This document shows, piece after piece, positions 24,210 to 37,709 of a stretch of 64,000 nucleotides of DNA. How positions within the stretch are numbered: the first letter of the stretch is position 1; each line of letters opens with the position of its first letter. Location of the stretch: NCBI RefSeq assembly GCF_021347895.1, contig NC_067119.1, positions 9,498,534-9,562,533 on the forward strand, read 5' to 3'. The position numbers were made by a program, and so were the translations under genes. This DNA comes from Acanthochromis polyacanthus (lineage: Eukaryota; Chordata; Actinopteri; Pomacentridae). The notes beneath the pieces were generated by a model. That model saw nothing but the letters and a program-made list of their open reading frames with translations, was not told where the DNA came from and did no database searches.

Positions 24210-24289
<80 letters not shown>
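24210..24289. repeat. (TG)n microsatellite
   Basis: About 80 bp of perfect TG, beginning 177 bp downstream of the znrf3 exon 1 splice donor. Length is likely polymorphic. Confidence 0.97.
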
Positions 24290-24292
<3 letters not shown>

Positions 24293-27200
24293 ATGGTACT
24301 AAGCTTGCAAGCATATGCGGTCACAAGATGGCTCCTATCTTGTGGAATTCATTCACAGGGAAAACATGCTCTTGCAAGTTATTTTGTTGATGTCTGGAGC
24401 GAACTTGAGTTACACTTAATTGGCCTCATCCACCAACACGCGTGTCTTTTTTGTGGAGGAAGTGTTTTTTCCCCTTCCTCCTCCCAAACCGATACAAAAT
24501 CGCCTCCGAAAAAGTTTGTAAACTTTTTAGTTTTACTTCAACCGAGCAGATTTTACGCATTTGCGCAACAGCGGTGAGACTACTTGGTTGCGATCCGTGC
24601 GTAATTCTGACCGTTTTTGTTAAAGTTGTGAGTTTGGTGCCGCTTTTAAAGCTTGAAAGTGTTTTTTAGTGGATGCGTAAAAGAAGCCACACGTCCCGCC
24701 GCTTGGAGCCTGTTAGTGTGTCCGCTGCATGTGAAGCTGCATGCAGTTGGTTTTTGGCTCATTTCTAAACACAAATACACACGTATAAATAAAAACTGAG
24801 TGAGCAGTCAGGATTGGAAGAAGCTTTCATGTTCCATCTTTTTTATTTCTTGGCCCCAGACATGACAAGTGCACTTGGCTGGAGCTGGTTATGCTTGGAT
24901 CAACCATGCAGCTTTGGCTGAGTGGAAGTCACTAAAATATGGAGCTTTTTTTCCCTTCTTCCACTTGCCAAGTGTTTATTTGAAGTTTTCTAATTCTTGC
25001 TTAATCTGCTCGGCCCACAGCGAAGCAGCAAAGAGTCATGTGTCAGAGCTTGAATGTTTGAATGTTAGATTTTCCTGACCTGGGATGGGACAGCTCTCTC
25101 TCTTTGGGCTCTTTGTGGATAATTGGAAAGCCGCTTGGCTGTAGAGCACTTTTTGCATGCCCTGTGTGTCCCTCTTTGAAGTTGTGTGCATTTATTCGGA
25201 ATGCAAAGTGCATCTAATGCAGTCTGATGGCTGAAGATTGGGATTGATAGTCGGAACACAGAGCCTTGTGACCGACTAGATGAGGATTTTTTTTTCCTTC
25301 TTCCTGGTGGATCATGAGGAGATGGCATCTGAGGTGTCACAGCATGAATGATGGTTTGGTTGCATTTGTTTTGTAGGAAAGCTGCAGGAGCTGTTTAAGT
25401 GTGGTGATCAGTCGGAGGACAAGTTGCATTGCAGAGAGTTGGTTTAATCACCACGTTGCATCAAGTGTGTCCGTCCTGACAGGAAACCTCAACTGTCTTG
25501 TAGCATCTCCGCCGCAAATGCAGCGAGTTGAGAATCATTTGTTTGCGCTTCCTTCATCCATTCGCATCCTTCCTGTCCTGCAACAACCTCCACAGCCACA
25601 CAGCAGCATCTTCTGACTGTGTTTTGTTGTTTTCCTTCAAACCTCTAAAAGAACAAGAAGATATGTGGGGATCAAAGCAGTGACTGATACTCATGCACAA
25701 AGAAGTTCTGCTGTTTATACACAGTGATGGCCATTTGGCGCCACTCGGTAACCGCACAGAAATGCCGGACCTCAGCTTTACATCGAAAACCACATCTATT
25801 TAGGTTTGCTTTCTTTACTAACATAGCTTCTGACCACTTAGAGACAGCTTATATTTTGTCAGGCTATAATGAGGGGCAGTTTTTCCAGCACCGGGGCACT
25901 GTCTTGAATTTGTTACGGCGCATAGTCTCCTGGAGATTTATGTAAGTCGAAACTGACAATGAATAACAACCGTACAACCTGAGGAGTATAATTTTAAAGC
26001 CGGGTATCCGATTCCCTACTTGTAAATTTCGTACTTGTGAAATAACATTGCAGGAGCGTGTTGGGAAATTTCTGCGGTGTTGTTTTACACTGGAATTGGG
26101 TTGAAAGCAAATATTTAGGTTCTTGCGCATTCATCTGTCCGCGGTGACCTCTGCAGCCGCCGTGAATTTTGGCTCTCAAGGTTTGAGCTTCCAGAGCATG
26201 GAGCTCGATCTGGGAGCCTTCTAGTCCTCTCTCGTTTTGATCAGAGCCCTGAGGGGTTTGCATTACCTTGAGTGTGTGTGCATAGTCGCGGCCAGACCTC
26301 AGCAGGTACGGGTGCAAATGCTGAATGAGAAAAAGGGGCCTTGGCAGCCTTCCTGAGCAAAGACCCCAACCATGGTCACCCGTCATAAGCTCCCCAACTC
26401 GCCCTTTGCTAATTCCCTAAAGCTAACTTCCCCTCGGCTCTGCCTCTAAGAGTGGCACACGCTGCCGGGGCCAAAAATAATAAATTAACTTAATTTGCTT
26501 CTTGCTCTCCTCAAAGTGAAGTCAGGAGGGGGGGAGAAGCGTGATGATGCAGATCTGGCCACAGTGCCAAACCCCAGGCTTCCCAAGCCAGTTCCCTGAT
26601 TGCTGCAGTTCGAGCTCCGTAACAGCAAAGTAGTCAATCTCTCCTCAGATCACTCTGTCAGGACATGAGGCTGTGCGAGCGTATCAGCAGGCATGACAAC
26701 TTTATTTAGCAGCTCTTTGACTCGTATCACCTTTTGTCCCAGGATTAAATACTTCCTGATTCGTCTCCAATAATGAAAATATCCCGGGATAGTAAAAACA
26801 CAGCCAGGAGAAATAAAGTGGACTTGATTTCTGCACTCAATACTTCATATTTTAAAAGTTTTGATAGACTTGCCATATGTTTCCACACACTAGCTGCAGT
26901 TTTGACTCGCCTTTCTAAGGAGAGCAGCGATGCCACGATTGCTTCTTTGCTTGACTGAGTCGGCCAGGTGTGAGCGTGGACACCTGCGTTGGCGTAGGTT
27001 GACAAAAGCAGCAGATGATGTGTCTAGATTTAATTTAACTTCAGCAGCGGAGAATGCTTAGTTAGACATCTCATCACTGCGCCCTTCTCATTGGCATCAT
27101 TGTCAACAGCTCTCCTGATTAGAACTGGTTTAGATGCGAAGGGAAGCGCCATCTGCTGCTCATCATTCTCTATTGTCTCTCAGACGCCAATCGTCCTTCC

Positions 27201-30010
27201 TGTAGTGAGATGAGCTTCGATGCGCCGCACGAGTTCACATCTGCCTCTGATTTCCAGCGGGCCTGTGGCCTGTGCTGTCAGCATGTGAGTGAGGAGCTGA
27301 GCAGGGACGTGGCAGGGGCACGGAGAGGACCAGATGGAACTCATAGTGTCGTCGGCCAGAACCGAGAGGGAATAATGTGGCTTTTGCCTACTTCCTGTCC
27401 GAAGGGACACAGAGCATCTCTTGAATCCAGTGTCAGGAAGAAGAGACTACAGTTTCCCAACACACCACGAGCAGCCGTTTCACCTTTGAACTTGATCTCC
27501 AATGCTCGCGAAGCACCAGTAACTATAGCTGGGAGACTTCATGGTGCGGTTCTTTGAAAGTTGCAGTTTTTGTCTTCTCTGACTGGATGTGCAGGGGGAA
27601 AGTGGTGGTTTTCAGCTAAGACAACGATGAGCTTAAATACTGGAGCTCCTACCTTGGTGCTGGCAGGAGTTGTGTCGCGCTGCATTTAGACTATAATGAG
27701 AGCTTTAGTGGTTTAAGGCATCCAGCGCGCTTTCTCACCACAGCCTGGAAACCCCAAGAGGCCATAATGGGCAGGGCCCAGACGGTAGGTGCCAGGGACC
27801 GGGCCACTCCCAGTGCCAAAGCAACAGTAGCAGTACACAAACGCTGGTTTAAAAGGTTAAAAGTGCTGCTCCCTACTTTTTTCCATTTATTGGCTTGGCG
27901 GTCGCAGCTGTATTTTAAGTGCTATCGTCTCTTAACCGCCACCCTGTTTCACTTTCATGTCCCAGCCAAAGTAATTTGAGGCTGCGTTTCTCCCCTTTTT
28001 GGAATAGAACAGACTAAACTGTTTTTCTCTTTCTCTTGCTTAACACCCCCTCTCCCACGCACAGACTCACCCCCCATCTCCACTCCGGTCTTCCTTTCAG
28101 ACGCAGCCAAAATTTGCTACGCATCCTATATTGCATGTGAATGACTTCAAATGATGGCTGCAACTGGGCGGCGTGCACAGACGAGTTGTCTGTTCAAACC
28201 TCGGATGTACAGGAGGCATCCCTTTGTTGCGCAGCGTTTGCCGTCTCTCTTTCTGCTCTTTTCATGTCATTTCTCTCGCCTCTGCCTGATAATAACTCCA
28301 TGAAATAGTCCAGTGATTCGTCTTTCAAAATAAAACTTCAGACCTGTTAGGGCTGCGTTTTTATTTTTATATTTTCCCAAATACTTGTTAAGCCTTCAAT
28401 AAGAATTAATGAATAAAAGATTTTTAAAAAAACTACATTTGATGGCTTTAATCAGCTGATATTTGACTTCATCCTGAAAATGCAAGCATAAACCTTCTAT
28501 TTTTGGCACTTCACTGCAGCTGCTGATTGCAGACAGTGAACATTCAAGTGTGTGTCAATCTTAAACCACCTAATTTCCTGTTGAGTCTCTTAGTACTTGT
28601 CCAAACTTCTTTTAATTGGAATAACGCTGCTGCCCAAAACCAGCAGCCCCTGTTTCCCACTCCTGCCCCTGGCTCTTTTTGCTCCGTCTTCTCCATGCCT
28701 TCCTGAGCCTCACATTCCCATTCGGTGCACAGCTCCACCTGGAACAAGTGCATGTTGGTACTGGTGGCCCCAGTAGCAATGTTTGTTTCCACCGGGCTGA
28801 ATGGCTGAGCTGGATCTTTGATGTTCCCCCTCCAAAGAGAGATTAGCAGTCAGCGTGGTGCTCGTCCCTGCTGCATCCAGGCCTCTTCCAGGGGAGCTCC
28901 CCCCACCCCCCACCTCCACCCACCGATGTCACTCTCCTCCTGATCTGCCATTGATTATGTGTCCGAGTTCATTTGTAGGAGCGTTTGTCCTCGGCGTTAC
29001 ACTTCAATGGTGAGGAAATGTTAATTCTGCTTTGCCCCGAGGTTGTGATTTTTCTTGTACAGCTGCTGGGAAATGCAGCGTGAGACAGTGTCACACTTTC
29101 ACAGGTGGGGAAAAAAAGTGCCTCTTCTCATCCTCGCTTGAGCTCATTCGCGACAAGATGAAGAAGGAATCCGGTGTGTTTTTTTTCTTTTCCTTTTTTC
29201 CCCTTTCTGAATGGTCCCTGGTGTGTTTCTGCCTGCGTTTGATGAAACGGTGCTGAAAGGCCCAGTCCATCCCCTCAGCCCACATTTTTAGCCACTGACA
29301 CAGAGGGTCTGCAAAACAAAGGCTAAGAGGTCGAGGGTTATGAAATGACAATGCTCGCAGTAGCTCATCCAGGCAGAGGCATGCTTTGTTGTCAGCCAGG
29401 AATGTGCTGACTAACCGTGGAAGGCCACAACGCCAGCCTCCTCTTTTGTGGCATTTTTTTTTTTGCCAATAGACTAGGAAGGTAGCAGTGCAGGGGAGTC
29501 TGTCCCACCGTTAGCACACACTCCTACTCCTTCCTATGCTTGTGCCGTTGCAGCCGTCTTGCGTTTGTTTTCATAAACAGAAAAGTCTTATCACAGATCT
29601 TTCCCCACTCACCCAAGTTCAAGAACACAGGGTTCAAAGTTCTGTCTTTTGTGTATTTCATTACGTAATAATCAGCCTCGTATGTCTTACAAATACCATG
29701 TTGCTGTTGTCGTTTTGATTCGCGCTAAAGCTTCAGCCGTAGTTTGATTGATTTTCTCTTGCTGGTTTACTTGTTTTGTGCACGTTATCGTCCTCGGCCT
29801 AATGCATCATATTAATGTTGTCTTCTTCTCCTGTCAGTGCCTCTGCTATTTTCCCCCCCTTTTGTTTCCTATAATGGATTCCTACACAGCCGGGGTAAAG
29901 GTCATTTACAGGGGTGCCAGATGGGGACAAATCCGTTTCAGGTGAAAGCTTCCTACCCCATTATTTCTCCTCACCCTCCCTTCCTAGACTGCTTTCTAGA
30001 GACTCCCTCC
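24290..30010. other. Intron 1, no exon recognised
   Basis: Mixed composition with CpG still fairly common to about 24.6 kb. It contains a CTCF-like motif at 27145-27159. Stretches around 26390-26640 have the unique, low-repeat character of possible regulatory elements. The 115-codon plus frame at 27210-27557 lacks any recognisable domain. Confidence 0.4.
27145..27159 (-). promoter_or_regulatory. CTCF-like motif
   Basis: The minus strand reads GCAGCAGATGGCGCT, similar to the CTCF core with GATGGCGC. It lies 3.3 kb downstream of exon 1 and faces the opposite way to the motif at 19988. Motif only. Confidence 0.3.
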
Positions 30011-30076
<66 letters not shown>

Positions 30077-30084
30077 TTGTGTGC
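30011..30084. repeat. (AT)n-(TG)n microsatellite
   Basis: A short AT run, then about 65 bp of TG with two TT interruptions. Confidence 0.95.
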
Positions 30085-32654
30085 AGGTAACGACTGGCTG
30101 TAACACAATGAGGTCAGAGGTATGATGGATTGGGCTTGTTTGGTCAGATGAGAACAAGCTGGGTTATCTCTGCATTTTCTGGCTGAGCGTTGTGCGTCTC
30201 CAAACTCCGCAGTGAAGATATATCGCTGTATCTTCCCACCTCCTCCTCTTTCCTGTTGCTAAAGATGCGCCCTAGATTTTTGAAATGAAAAATTGCCTTT
30301 CTTCTTATGCTGTTCCTGTTTCATAGGTGTAGTTGAAGGTATTGGGGACACAGGATTTTCTGGTTTGTGTTCTGTCTTGAAAGGCTATTCTTGCAAAGCA
30401 GAATATTTCTTTTTTTTTCAAAGGGATAACTCCTTTTGTGCAGCCGAGGATAAGATGAATCACTGTAAAAACCTTTGCCAGCTCATTCGGATTTGACTCA
30501 AGTCCCAAAGGGTCAGGTGAAACTTTTCCCCTTTTATGAATCCGCAAATATAGTACGCTCATTGACACACTGTGCCAATAAAAGCTCTGTAGTACAGCCC
30601 AGGGCTTTGATAAAGCCTCCACAATTCCTCCCGTCCTTCCCCTCGATCCCCGTCGGCAGCTCAGGCCACGCTGTCGCTCTCTCTCCAGCCCATGGACCCT
30701 GAACAGGGAGGGGCCTGCAGGGCTGGGTGAATAGCTGCCGGGAGTCATGCTGCGGGTGTAAACCACATGAATGTGCCGCCTGAGCAGATAGGATCAGGCA
30801 AGGCGGGGAGGCCTGGGAGGCCACGACGCTCGACGCAGCACTGCGTGCTAACATCAAAGGCAGTGCTGAAGGGGGGAGGAGGGGAGGAAGAGAGCGAGCG
30901 AGGGCTGGGCTAAAACTCTTCAAAGGCCTCTCTGACTAATGCCAGCCCTGATATGCGGCGCTGCAAAACTGAATGATGATGTAATTGCAGGCCTCCGAGC
31001 TAAATCCGCTCCCATACAAATAAAGGTGGAGGTGTTCCCTTGCACAGGCACGGTGAGAAAAATGCTTTGAGTGTTTAGTTGAAGGCAGAGCTGAGAACAG
31101 CTCGCAGGTGAACTTGTTGGGTCACCTTCTGACACCGTGCCGCTGCAAAGGTCCCAGCTAGGAAAAGTTTAACGGAACTTTTTCGACAGAGGGGAATAGA
31201 TTTGGCCTGATTTTGGGTTAATCCGCTGGGCGTTTCTAAAGTACACAACAGGTGGGACAGAGTTGACTCTTTGTAAAGTTTATACAGGGCTTGTGTTGAT
31301 GTGTGTGTGTGAGGTTGAGTGCGTACATGCGCTTCTCTTGTAATGTGAGTTAAACCAAGCATGACGGCGGATCCTTTCAAAATGTCCCCGTGATCATCGG
31401 GCTGATCACTCATTGACAGCTCCCATGACAGATGAGACGCTGCAGGACAACAGTAATTCACTGTTGTAGATGGAGTTTGTTGAAGATTATTTGCATGCCT
31501 CTGAAGTTCTCTTGTCCTCATCGTTTTGTGATTGTATGTCATCCCCCTCCTTTTCTTTTTAGATGTTAAATTAGTGATAAACAGCTGCACTTCTATTTAT
31601 TTGAGGTTCACGCTGAGGTCGGCCTTTTAACTCCTGCATCCTGGGTCGGATTCGGAAGTCGGGACTGCAGCACAAAGCCTTTGTTGCTGCTTGAAAAGAA
31701 AAGACCTTGTTTTTCAGCGGTCACTGTAGCAGTTCACAACTATCACAGGACCATCCAGCTAATCGCTATACTTGAATGGATGGAGACAAAGCGCAAGTTC
31801 ATACCAAAGCTTCCAATTAAGGCAGCAAGTAGCAATTCCTCCCAGCTCATCTGTTTGTTTCTTAGTCTTAGGATGCAGGAAAGCAATGTCTTCAAACAAC
31901 TTCCACTTTCATTTGTAGTTCAGCTTTTCATTTTAACCCAATGTGCTGTGAATACATCAACACTGTGTTGTATGTAGAACTGCAAAATAAATCTTAGCCA
32001 GCAGTTTCATATAATTGTGTCCACGCTGTTACTGCAGGCAGGTCCACTGTGAGCTGATGAGCGATTTGCCTTTGTTTCAGCGTCAGTTTGCGGACGCATG
32101 CTGCCTCTAAAGTGCTGCTATTGGATGAAAAACTGCAATTCAACATCATGCTGTGAGTGAAGAAAGGCTATCCAAACCTTCCAGACACTGATATTGTGCA
32201 AAACATTGTGGGAGACTGTACAGTGCAGCCTGCGTTTGCACAATGGAGGACAATCTTAACAGGATTTTCTTTTACGATTTTCAATATAGACCTTTTTTAT
32301 AAGCCTGAGTTTGCACTGTGCAGCTGTAGTATGAGAGTCTGCCTGCAGATACTCATACATAAATGACTCAGACGAGGATCGTAAGTACAAAATAACATGT
32401 CCATATGGTGTTATTTTATACGCTTGAAGACATGAGTAAAATAAGCAATCGGCACCATAACTGAGCACCTTAAAACTGCACTCTCTGAGGGATTTGTAAA
32501 CGACAAATCTAAGGAATCAGTCCCATCAGCGAACAGGGCGGTGCTTTCTGTCTCATCATTATTCTTCAGAATCAGTTTCTGGTTTGAACCTGTATGTGTG
32601 GCCGAATTACTCAAATATTGCAACATCTAAGTGTGTGCTTCTGAGCAGAGTTGT
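30085..32654. other. Intron 1, no exon recognised
   Basis: Contains an ATCAAAGG word at 30853-30860 and a short (TG)n near 31300. Open frames on the minus strand at 30305-30766 and 31075-31590 are long (153 and 171 codons) but contain no domain and overlap unrelated frames on the other strand. Confidence 0.4.
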
Positions 32655-32880
32655 GGGTGAGCTGGTGTGCTGAGCTGCAGCGGCTATGTAGATGCGAGTG
32701 GAGAAGAAGGTGGGAACTTTATAGATTTTCACATTCTAAAGGAAGCAACAGCGAAGAGTTGCATTATAAGGCAGGAAGGGATTATTGTAATGGAAAAAAA
32801 CACTTCTAAATATGTAACTTTGACACACAGATTTGAATTGTCAGGAGCTTAATCAATAACCTGAGATGGACTTTCAGATG
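32655..32880 (+). repeat. Diverged interspersed repeat, second of the pair
   Basis: Ordered similarity to 2175-2380: GGTGAGCTGGTGTGCT, GGGATTATTGTAATGG, AAATATGTAACTTTG, then a shared AATC.GTGACC/AATCAATAACC and GACTTT block. Same orientation. Confidence 0.55.
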
Positions 32881-33798
32881 CTGCAACCACTTTGGCGAAC
32901 AGATATGACATTGTCTGTCATGCAAATTGTGCCCGTATTCTTGTCATCCATTCAGTCTCACCTTCCACCACCCCCACCCCCCCGGCTCAGTGTGAACCTG
33001 AGTGTACATGAAAAGGTCAAGATAATTACTCCTGGCCAGCTGTGTCCATTTCTTTCCCCTTGCGGTCCGTCTGTTCACCTCTCGTTGCCCTTGCATGATG
33101 CTGTCAGGAAAAAATGTCAAGTGTTTTCTCTTCAGCGTTCAGCACAGACTGCAGGTGACTAAGATGGATGAAAATGGGGGAAAATGATCACACTTTTTTT
33201 TATGTGTGTACGCCTCGACACGGAGCACATCATTATCTGTGTCACTGTGTTTTTTCAGTCTCACACCTTCTCTTTTATGTGTACAGGTTCATCCTTCTGT
33301 CACTGTAAAAGCTGCACTTTTTATTTTAAGCAATTTAGAGGAAGAAAAAAACAAGACAGAAGATTTTTGCTATTCTTTGCTGACAGCGTATGGGCAGTTT
33401 GTCCAAACACACTTGGCTCTCTAATGATAACTTGCCCTTGCACATGTCAAGGAATCTAGTTGTTTCTCAGAATGCCGTTTTAAGAGAAGGGAGAGATGGA
33501 GTGGGAGAAGATGGGAATGACAGAAAAAGACGAGGCCAATGCAGCCCTTTACTATTCCGTCTGCATCCCACAGGCATGTGCAAAGTCAAATTGTCACCCC
33601 GGGGGTGACATGCATCCCGCAGGCATTTCGAAGTAAACACATCTCGGGGAATGCGGCTCTAAGATTTGGATGGTGGCCTCGCCATACAGTTGGAAACATC
33701 TGTAGCAACAACAACAAAAAATACCAATGCATGGATTTGAAATTTGTTCATTTTTAACATATTTATCTAGAAGAAAAAGCTCAGAGACAGTCTTATTC
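32881..33798. other. Intron 1, no exon recognised
   Basis: No repeat termini, exon or RNA gene recognised. Short frames in three registers overlap each other at 33184-33459 and are not credible genes. Confidence 0.4.
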
Positions 33799-33960
33799 CG
33801 TTAAAACAATAGTTTGACATTCTAGGTCATACAGTTACGTTTTTATTTGGGAGCTTTAAAAGTCCAGTTTGGATGATTTTGATTTGTTCCCAGCCAACTT
33901 GTTCTTTGTGCTAAGCTAACTGGCTGCCAACTGTAGCTTCATAACAGGTAAACATGGCTT
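33799..33960 (-). repeat. Teleost GCTTAGC-family fragment
   Basis: AAACAATAGTTTGACATTCT, then GCTAAGCTAACTGGCTGCC and GTAGCTTCATA are the characteristic words of one end of the same teleost repeat seen at 12538-13590. Only about 160 bp remain. Confidence 0.5.
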
Positions 33961-34178
33961 TTTTTTTATCCACACATTTTCTAAATCAACAGGTGCCTTA
34001 TGATTTCAACTGATACTTGGTTCATTAGAAGTTACTTTTTTCTTGACAGTGCAGTAAATGTGATGCGTTTTACTTTTGCGGTTCTGACGACATCAATTGG
34101 TTCTAACTGAAATAGGGTTAGCAAGAACATCAAGAGGAACCATTTAAAAAGCCAGATCACCCACAGATATTAGATTAA
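33961..34178. other. Intron 1 between repeats
   Basis: Short AT-rich stretch, no feature recognised; it ends with the TTAA at 34175-34178. Confidence 0.4.
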
Positions 34179-34782
34179 CCCTCTATAACCTCACGCAGTT
34201 TATGGGAGTTTTGCATAGAAATGGAAACAACACAACCATGTCTAGAAGTATGGGGAACTCAAAAATGTCCTCTGTGCGTATGACACAGCTACAATGCCAT
34301 AAATACTAAAAAAAGAAAAAAGTTCCATTGATTATTTATTTTGCGAAAAATATATAACTGAAGCCTTTTTCCTGTCTGACTCTGTGTCAATACAGACTAC
34401 AGTTTTGCTCAGTTCAGCCAAAAAGTCCCTAAATTTTTGTCACATGAATGTTGCTCACAGCTGAGTCATTAATAGTGTCTCAATTGTACCACAGAGCACA
34501 GAGTTAGTTGCTTTTTAGAGATTCTGCTTGGAGCAGATGGTTCATTTTTTGGGCAAATTTTTAGAAGCGACATAGAATATGGGGATTCTGATGAAATATC
34601 ACTAATTTGAGCTTTGATTTGGTGAACTTTCCTGAGCACACTGCATGTCACAAATGAGTAGCTCAAGGACTAAGAGAAAATTGAACATCTGTAGATTCCT
34701 TCTGTTTTTACAGCTTCTGACTCTGATAAATACAGATTTTTCTAGAGACAACAAACTGTAGGTGAGTTTTGGAGTTCACAGG
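34179..34782 (+). mobile_element. TTAA-flanked MITE (piggyBac-like), copy B
   Basis: TTAA at 34175-34178, then CCCTCTATAACCTC. The interior has CAGTTCAGCCAAAAAGTCCC and AATTTTTGTCACATGAATG. The right end TTTTGGAGTTCACAGG is a decayed version of the family end TTTTGGGGTTCAGAGGG, and its TTAA is lost. Confidence 0.55.
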
Positions 34783-36929
34783 ATGTAGATATAACCTTAT
34801 TTAAAATCAGTTTGCAGTGAAGTTAAACCTGCACTTCTTCAGTCTTGACTCTCTAATGGACACTGGAAGCTCTTGTGGCTGCGAGCACCGCTACTGTCCA
34901 TTCTAGTTTCATTTGATTAGCTTTAAACCACACTACCGAGTGTCATCTAAGAGGTGTAAAATCTGACAGAAAATATTGAACTTCCTACCAGACTTCCTAC
35001 CCTGAAAACCTGGATTTCTCGGTGAGCTTTTCATGTGAATTCTCCATGAAGAGCTTTATCTATAGCGCTGCTACCGAATGATAACAAGAGGCTGGTGCGA
35101 CCGGCTGCGACCATTTCTAAATCTTCATGACTTGATTGAACACCAGACCGTCCCGGCTAAGCCTAACCTTGAGGCCATTTCCTTTTGGCAACCACATATT
35201 TTGCTTTTCGTTCAGCTTTTCTGCAGAACTGCCTCAAGCTAAGCTCATGGACAGAGGATTTTGGTGAGGTACTGATGCGTACATTCGTCATAATTATTGT
35301 TTTGCAAGAGCTGGAGTTTGAATCGCCCAGGCAACGGGGGGAAGCTTTAGAATTCAAATTAGAGTGTGGGATTGAGCTTTAAAGTTGTGGAGAAGGGCTG
35401 TTTTCTGTTTTTGGTTATTGCATCCAGGAAAGCTCGGTTGTTTTTGCGCTCTACCGCCTGTTGATTGGTCTGGGTTGCTCATGCATTAAAACCTTGAGTT
35501 GGCATGGTGCGTTTGTTCTCATGAGTTGAGGCAGCCATGGGAGAAAGGTGAGCAAGAAAAAAAAAAACCCCTCTGGGATTCACTGGGTTCTCCTGCGTGA
35601 AAACAAGACAACAAGCAAACCGTTTCCAGCGCTTAGGATTGTGTCATAATGAAACAAAACGGCAAATGCGAGTACATTTTTCTCTCGTCTCATCTTACAT
35701 ATTTTTTTTTTCTTCTTTTTGCTCTCCTTGTCTCTGTGTTCTCTCCCTCTGTTCGGCATGGGAGGGGAAGGGGGAGGGCGTATAAATGTGAGACCACACA
35801 TGCTGTGTCAATGTTTGCTGGAATAATTAGAGACAATGTGGGCCAATAACGGGAGGAGTGCAGTAACCTGAACTCACTTTGTTCTGCCCCGACAGCAACA
35901 CAAAAGCCATTCACAGACGCACAGATCGGCGGGCTCAGAGCAGGAGCAACTGCACTTTTAGCCGGCGCAGCGCTCGGCTGGGCAGGATCAGGAGGAAAAT
36001 GGAATTGGTTTCTGTGGAGGCGCTCAGAGTGATGCTGATGTCACTCCGAAAGCCTTTTAAGTACTGCCTGTACATCCCCACCACCAGCCCCCCAAAAAAA
36101 CAACCCTACCCCTCGTCACCCTTCCCAGTCATCCGACACATGTCCCTGGCTTAGAGAGCCCTCTTTAACTAGAGGATATCCGGCCACTCGGTATGCAAAG
36201 AGCCTGCGGATTCCTGACACGAGTGCTAGAGCTGGACTCAGAGGTGACTTTCAGCGTAGCCAGACAACTGTTGGATTAGCAGGACACTTTGCGTTGACTC
36301 TGAGCCAATGGGAGGAAGCCTGGCCAGAAGTAGGGCGGACTGGTTAAATGCAGGCTAATGGCATATGGGTTAGATTGCATTTTGAGCATACCTGTATGCC
36401 CTGTACCCTGCAGAATTTAACACTAGCCTCAACAGGAATCTTAAAGTAGAACCTCATGGTAACAGAACAGAAAAAGACAGAAGAAAAAATACAACTGAGG
36501 TGATTTCACACTTCGATCTGAAATGCTTCTTGCATAGACAGGAATGAGATTTTATGCCTAAAAATCCCCAAACAATAGCTTGTAAATGTTGCCTAAGCCG
36601 TGGGTGTTTCCCTGGCTGCAGCAGAGTGACCTGCTGCCGCGCTCACACCCAGGCTGGACCAACTGGTTTGTCCCCTCCGGTGTCCATCTTGAAAGTGGAC
36701 ACCGCTATGGGATGCATACATCCCCTGGAGGTCGTTGGTGTCATTGTGGCACCTGTCCCCTCCACTCTCAACCCTTGTCAACAGCTCAGATTTATTTACA
36801 TTCACTGTTTTCTCTTTTCCCGTGGACGAAGCTGGAAACAGCAGATGATTGTTTGTGTGTTCTGGAAGTCTGTCAGTAGATAGAGTTTGTACTAGTTGGT
36901 GCTGAATGATCGTTACATCAAATATTAGT
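34783..36929. other. Intron 1, no exon recognised
   Basis: A poly-A and T-rich run near 35550-35715 and a GC-richer stretch at 35890-36010. Overlapping short frames at 36554-36952 on both strands carry no domain. No gene supported. Confidence 0.4.
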
Positions 36930-37705
36930 GGGACTTTTGTTGCACTGTGCATATGGGCTTCTGTTTTTTTGGTCCTGTCGTATTTTTACTCACTGTGGAC
37001 TCATTTGTCACTGCAATATAAAGTCCTGAACCTCTGTGGAATCAACACAACAACTCAAAAAATTCTTTTAGGAAGCAAGGCAAACTTGTAATGCCATAAA
37101 TTATTAAAAATCAAAAAATAAAAGTTGAATGTTTAAATACTTTACAAAAATTAAAGCAAAAAAAAAAAATGGAATCAACATGTACAGCATTTTTCCGCAA
37201 GTGTTACCAATACATCAATAAACAGTGGCTTTACTATATATAATTAGCTGTTTGCATTATAATTTGGCTTTCTTTATTCTTTATTTGGTCTCTTCTCTCT
37301 GTAAGCACAGCCTGCAGTTGAGTCCAGTTCAGCCTAATAGTCGCCGAATATTTGTCCTGTGCCTGTATGTTGCAACTGAGTGAGTAAAAGCTTTCTGGTT
37401 GTGCCAAGGAGGGTGTAATTTTTAGTTTTTTTTTTACAGAATCTGATTAGAGCAAATGGTTCAATTTTTGCAAATTTTTAAGCAAGAAAAGTTGAAAAAA
37501 GTCGCGATTTTTAAGCTGCGATTTGGTTACATTTCCCAGTGAATGATTAGTTTAAGGACAGCTGGAAAGTTGAAAATCTCAGGGTTCTTTTGGTTTTCAC
37601 AGTTTCTGATTCTGATGAATGGTGTAATTTTGCCTACTTATTTAATTATTGTTGGAACCAGTGTTTATAAACCTTATAAACCAGTGTTTTTTGGGATTCA
37701 GAGGG
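36930..37705 (+). mobile_element. TTAA-flanked MITE (piggyBac-like), copy C
   Basis: The right end TTTTGGGATTCAGAGGG is followed by TTAA at 37706-37709. The interior shares CACTGCAATATAAAGTCCTG, TAATGCCATAAAT and AGCCTGCAGTTGAGTCCAG with the family. The left terminus is not clear; similarity fades near 36930. Confidence 0.5.
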
Positions 37706-37709
37706 TTAA

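Noticed and set aside
24063..24314. His-Thr repeat peptide on the minus strand after exon 1
   Set aside because: Translation of the TG tract in intron 1.
27210..27557. 115-codon plus-strand frame as a nested gene
   Set aside because: No domain and no exon signals; composition matches the surrounding intron.
31075..31590. 171-codon open frame on the minus strand
   Set aside because: No recognisable family or initiation context; it contains a TG-repeat-derived stretch.
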